Shown here: positions 60,091-64,000 of the stretch, piece after piece
Layout of the letters: each line of letters begins with the position of its first letter
Position numbering within the stretch: the first letter of the stretch is position 1
Source of the DNA: Dillenia suffruticosa
Lineage: Eukaryota > Streptophyta > Magnoliopsida > Dilleniales > Dilleniaceae
Length of the DNA stretch: 64,000 bases
Assembly: GCA_033439265.1 (NCBI GenBank)
Contig: JAVTVX010000012.1
Span: forward strand, 10,219,001-10,283,000
Direction: 5' to 3'
Notes under the pieces: generated by a model
The model's database searches: none
What the model was told of the DNA's origin: nothing
What the model saw: the letters and a program-made list of their open reading frames with translations, nothing else
Made by a program: the position numbers and the translations under genes

Positions 60091-63000
60091 TCAAAGACTC
60101 AAAGCAGCCAAGCGTTGAGTACCCATTCTTCTCTTTCTGAGTCGCTCTGCAATGATGAAGGCAAGCTCAAGAGCTTGAGAAGCATTGAGCCTGGGATCGC
60201 AGTGTGTGTGATAGCGTGAGCTAAGATCATCAAAAGTCACTGTCCTTGATCCTCCAATGCACTCTGTCACATTCTGCCCTGTCATCTCCAAGTGCACTCC
60301 TCCCGGGAGGCTCCCTTCTTGTTCATGAACATCAAAGAATGCTCTCACCTCAGCCTACGAAAATAATTTACTCGTCATAGCATTATCACATAAAAGGAAA
60401 CGATCTTTTAAGAGAAAATTATTTGCATTGATTTTCATTTATACTTAAAGATATTTTCTACTGCTTTCTGATTATTAGAGAATTAAGAACACAACCTTAA
60501 AAAAATAAAATGGGATTAAACTCTGACTCTGACATCATTCAAATTATAGAATTTCCATCTAATCTATGAAAGCTAACTAAGCCGCATAGGTGGTGGGTCA
60601 TAATTGAAAATGATACTGATTTTGCAAGAATAGTTGAGATATTAATTAAAAAGTCCGACAAACTATTCCTTGAAATAAACTGTTTGGGACCCATCGTCAT
60701 GTTATTGCTTCGCCAATGAAGCTGTGGATCAACCACTTGAACCACATCTTCATAACTTTCACCCATTTTAAAATAAGTGGGTGTGACAGAGATTGTTTGC
60801 CTAACAAAACTTATTGGCTCAAATTTCGGAAGCAAAGCTGAAATAATGAATTGAAATATTGTGAATCTTCTGTAGGAACTATTGTTTAGTAGTTAATATG
60901 GTATCAAATTCAATCTAATGTTAAGAAAAAATTATAAAGTCTATTTGTGACATCATCGTAACATTTTATCAAACATTTAATATTTTTATGTGTTTGCCTA
61001 ATGTGGTGGGAATTAAAAGAGTTGGTGAGAGGAATTATACCAAGATGGCATCAAAGGGACGCGTTTTGAGTCCACATGGTGCCTTGATGGTGTTTCCATG
61101 CATTGGATCAACAACCCATGTGACAATCTGGCCAGCACTGCGGACTGCCCTGATCAAGTGAGGCAACTTAACCCTCATGTTCTCTGCTCCCATTCTGCAG
61201 ATGATGGTTATTCTTCCTGGCTTGTTGTTTGGATTCAAGATCTCAATGAGTTTAACAAGCTCATTCGGATCCATCTTATTGCTCACCTAAGTAGTCACAC
61301 ACATAGTGATCAAACAATCTTAATCTTTGTACAAAACATCAAACTGTGAAAAAAATAAATAAATCGACAAACATGTAATTTGGAGAAAGATATAAACATA
61401 AGATTCATTTATGGTTCTTGTCAACATTCTTAGAGCTATAAGCCAAGGAACTGAAAGCATGAGTTGCCCGTAATCACGTGAAGAGGACCATTATAGTTCT
61501 CCTATTTATTTGATTGGGTCATTACAAATAAATTGTCTATGAATGTCCTTCATCAATAGGTACTAAAATTTCCCTAATACAATTACCAAAAATTCACCCC
61601 CTCCCAACATGCAGGGAGGGCATCCCCTACTAGGTCGGATTTAACATTACTTGATTCTCTATATATCTATCTATATATATATATCACAAAATGAGAAGAA
61701 GTAGAAAACTGTGACCCCCACCAACCAATTGCCTATGCAACTATGAAAACTTTCTTTTGACAGCATCAATTATAAATCAAGTAAAGAACTTGGTGCTAGA
61801 AAAGTAAATAACTTTAGGAAATTTGAGATACCTTGATTCCAAGAGGATTAGCAATGCCCCTCAAGAACTCGACATGGGCACCATCAAGTTGGCGAGTGCG
61901 CTCACCAACCCAAAGCATGTGAGCAGAACAGTCATAGAAAAGGCCAGAAGTAGAATCCTCCCGAGTGAGAGCTTGCTCATAAGGCAAAAGCAAGCACTCA
62001 TGTGATGTCCAAAATTCAGTTGTTGTCATGATTGGATGGTCCACTGTGAGCCCTGCTGCAGCCATGAATCCCAAGGCCTCATCCACTCTATGAGCCAATT
62101 CCTGATACCTGTGTAAAACCAATCCCAAAACAAACAAAAGATTTCAAAATTCCAAAAATTTTGAAAAATTTTCCGAAACCTCACTTTAGAATGACCAAAA
62201 TTTTTATTACATACCTATCTCCTTGCTCACTGTGCTCGGCAAAATCAAGATTCCACTGAGTAACTCTCTGCATTGCAGCATACCCGCCAGTGGCGAAAGC
62301 ACGGAGAAGGTTGAGAGTGGAAGAAGCTTGGGAATAAGCTCTGATCATCCTCTCAGGATCTGGAATTCTTGATTTCTCATCAAAAGCATCGCCATTGATG
62401 TTATCCCCTTTGTAGCTTGGCAATTTCACTCCATTCTTCTCCTCAAATGGATCTGATCTTGGCTTGGCGAATTGACCCGCCATTCTTCCCACCTAAATAA
62501 ACAAAACCCCCAATTTATAGTCTATCAGTTCTCGAAATCTCAGACTGTATCGGCTAGTTCAGCTTGTAAAGTCTGGCATAGTGATACCACACAGAGAGAG
62601 AGCGAGCCCTAAGTTCAAGGTCAAATAAAATAAATAAATTTAACCAAGGAGAAAACAAACCTTAATAACTGGCATTTGACCTCCAAACATAAGAACAACA
62701 CCCATTTGAAGAATCACACGAAAAGTGTCTCTAATATTATTAGCACTAAATTCCTTAAAGCTCTCAGCACAATCACCTCCCTGAAGGAGAAAGGCATTTC
62801 CCATGGCGGCTTCAGCGAGCCTCTCCTCCAAAGTTCTGGCTTCACCAGCAAAGACAATTGGAGGGAATGATTCAATAGTTTTGAGGACCGATTGAAGTTC
62901 ACTTTGATTTGGGTATTCAGGAAGATGAAGAGCCTTCTTGGACTTCCAGCTATCCGCAGTCCATTTTTTCGGAGCGGCGGTGACTGGGGCTGCAACGGTG

Positions 63001-63218
63001 GCGGCGGCGGCTTTTTTGGTGGACTTGTCGGAGATGATGGGGTTTTTGGATGGATCAGGAGTGTGGACGGCGGAGATTTGGTAGTGGGGAGATCTGAATT
63101 GGGGTTTAGAAGTGATGAGAATGGAGTTTGGTTGGTGGGGTGTTGACGAATGGAGAAGAGAGCTGTTGTTGTTGGTAACAGAGCTTGATGAGAGAGCAGA
63201 GCTGCTTGCAAGAGCCAT
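60091..63218 (-). CDS. DHS: Plastid 3-deoxy-D-arabino-heptulosonate 7-phosphate (DAHP) synthase, type II
   Basis: Condenses phosphoenolpyruvate and erythrose 4-phosphate to DAHP, the first step of the shikimate pathway to aromatic amino acids, in plastids. Five exons: 63218-62661, 62492-62215, 62108-61832, 61286-61041, 60354-60091, all with GT...AG introns and consistent phase, giving about 540 residues, normal for plants. Residues 1 to about 55 are Ser-rich and poor in acidic residues, as in a transit peptide. Conserved blocks in order: [20 protein letters not shown] and GGDCAESF (metal-binding Cys), [61 protein letters not shown] (His ligand), HLEMTGQN (Glu ligand) and [10 protein letters not shown] (Asp ligand). 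No stop or frameshift is seen. The start is the first ATG of the open exon and lies about 110 bases after a TATA box. Which family copy (DHS1-3) it is cannot be told. Intron 4 (60355-61040) has a chance 98-codon ORF. Confidence 0.95.
61640..61690. repeat. TA/CTAT microsatellite in intron 3 of the DAHP synthase gene
   Basis: CTATATATCTATCTATATATATATAT-type run within the 545-bp third intron (61831-61287). Confidence 0.7.
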
Positions 63219-63360
63219 TGTTTTGTTCTGTTTCTCTCTCCAAAAAATTTCGAGAGAGAGAGAGAGAGGACTAGACGAGTGTCAGAGCTTTAGAGGGCTT
63301 AAGGTGGATAGTGTTATATGGGTTGTATTTATAATGGTAGAGAAAGAGAGAGCGTGAGCG
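63219..63360 (-). promoter_or_regulatory. Core promoter and 5' UTR of the DAHP synthase gene
   Basis: A minus-strand TATAAATA box lies at 63333-63326, about 110 bases upstream of the ATG. The leader between them contains a CT-rich tract (GA repeat on the plus strand, 63252-63268), common in plant 5' UTRs. The transcription start is inferred at about 63295-63300. Confidence 0.65.
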
Positions 63361-64000
63361 GGAGAGTTCGGTAGACAAAACAGTCAAATTGGGGGTCAGT
63401 GGAGCGGGTAGTTGGAAAGTGCGTGAGAGAAGGGTGAGCACGGAAGAAAGTAAATGAATAAAGACTACCTATTACTACTAAATATGATTACCAAAATAAT
63501 AAAGAGCTTAATTTTATCATAAAAAACAAAGTAAAATATTATCTTTATTTTAAATTTATACCTTTTATATTTGATTTACCTGTGAAATCAATTTATTTTT
63601 AAAGCTTCAAAAAGGACCCTATCTCTCTGGACATCTCAAAGTTGTTCTATTATTTGGAAAAGGAAAAAAGGAAAAGAGGGTAAAGAAAAATTCGTGGGGT
63701 TAGGTCACAACTTGGCTTAATGCCTACACACAACACACCTTCCCATTTTCTCGACAATATTTGAAATAGCGACACCCACATTTTGTAACCTACCAAGCAC
63801 CAAACACAAGCACAGAGCCTTCATTATTACCCTCGGATTGTGTCATTGTCAAAAGTCAGCTGACGAATGCTTAGCTCTAATCCAATGCGTTCCTTACCCA
63901 TGCCATACGTCCGTACTTGTTCCCAATCGCATCCCTTTGTTATAATTGAAATGGTTACGAAACCATGTTTTGTGCTTTGACTTATGATATATCCGCTTGC
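63361..64000 (-). promoter_or_regulatory. Upstream region of the DAHP synthase gene
   Basis: No ORF. A 10-bp palindrome, GTCAGCTGAC (63855-63864), next to GTCAAAAGTCA gives several TGAC cores of the kind bound by WRKY or bZIP factors. This fits a stress-inducible shikimate gene, but binding is not shown. Confidence 0.35.

Noticed and set aside
62714..63211. 165-codon Pro-rich ORF on the minus strand
   Set aside because: It is a shifted-frame shadow of exon 1 of the DAHP synthase gene. The plus-strand ORFs at 62892-63146 and 63112-63357 are shadows of the same exon and promoter.

Overview
The window is nuclear DNA of a flowering plant, most likely a eudicot (inference from AT-rich sequence, spliced genes and plant retrotransposon lineages). 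It holds one intact host gene, one decayed host gene, and about 50 kb of retrotransposons nested inside one another. I see no rRNA or tRNA gene, CRISPR array or microbial operon.

Layout. 1-1480: LTR and gag remnant of an old gypsy element. 1443-2277: truncated Athila-like LTR, cut by a decayed SIRE-like Copia (copy 1, 2278 to about 7988). About 8090-10355: CACTA-like transposon remnant ending in a degenerate subterminal repeat array. 10610-12643: ABCG half-transporter pseudogene. 13300-14620: 3' end of a LINE (minus). 15555-29335: Athila-like gypsy element (minus) that lacks pol. Its 5' LTR was split by a SIRE-like solo LTR (22255-28519), which was itself split by a 4.2-kb long-LTR-family solo LTR (23223-27426). 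29391-45617: Copia element C (minus) with a perfect ATTAC target duplication. Its gag is interrupted by SIRE-like copy 2 (34237-44810), which carries an env-like ORF. 46609-46885: hAT-like MITE. 46945 to about 57506: Copia element B (plus), whose pol is split by a second long-LTR solo LTR (49820-54890), inverted relative to the first. 57507-60090: intergenic. 60091-63218 (minus): five-exon gene for plastid DAHP synthase, the first enzyme of the shikimate pathway, with its promoter up to the end of the window.

The insertion order can be read directly: removing each inner element with one copy of its short target duplication rejoins the outer element, twice restoring an open reading frame. The most unusual points are the SIRE-like copy 2, which is not bounded by its own LTRs and has templated-looking filler at its left junction, and the array of about thirty CpG-centred GTCGACCTG-like motifs in the SIRE-like LTRs. 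No wholly new system was identified. All coordinates were read by eye, so element edges marked approximate may be off by tens of bases.
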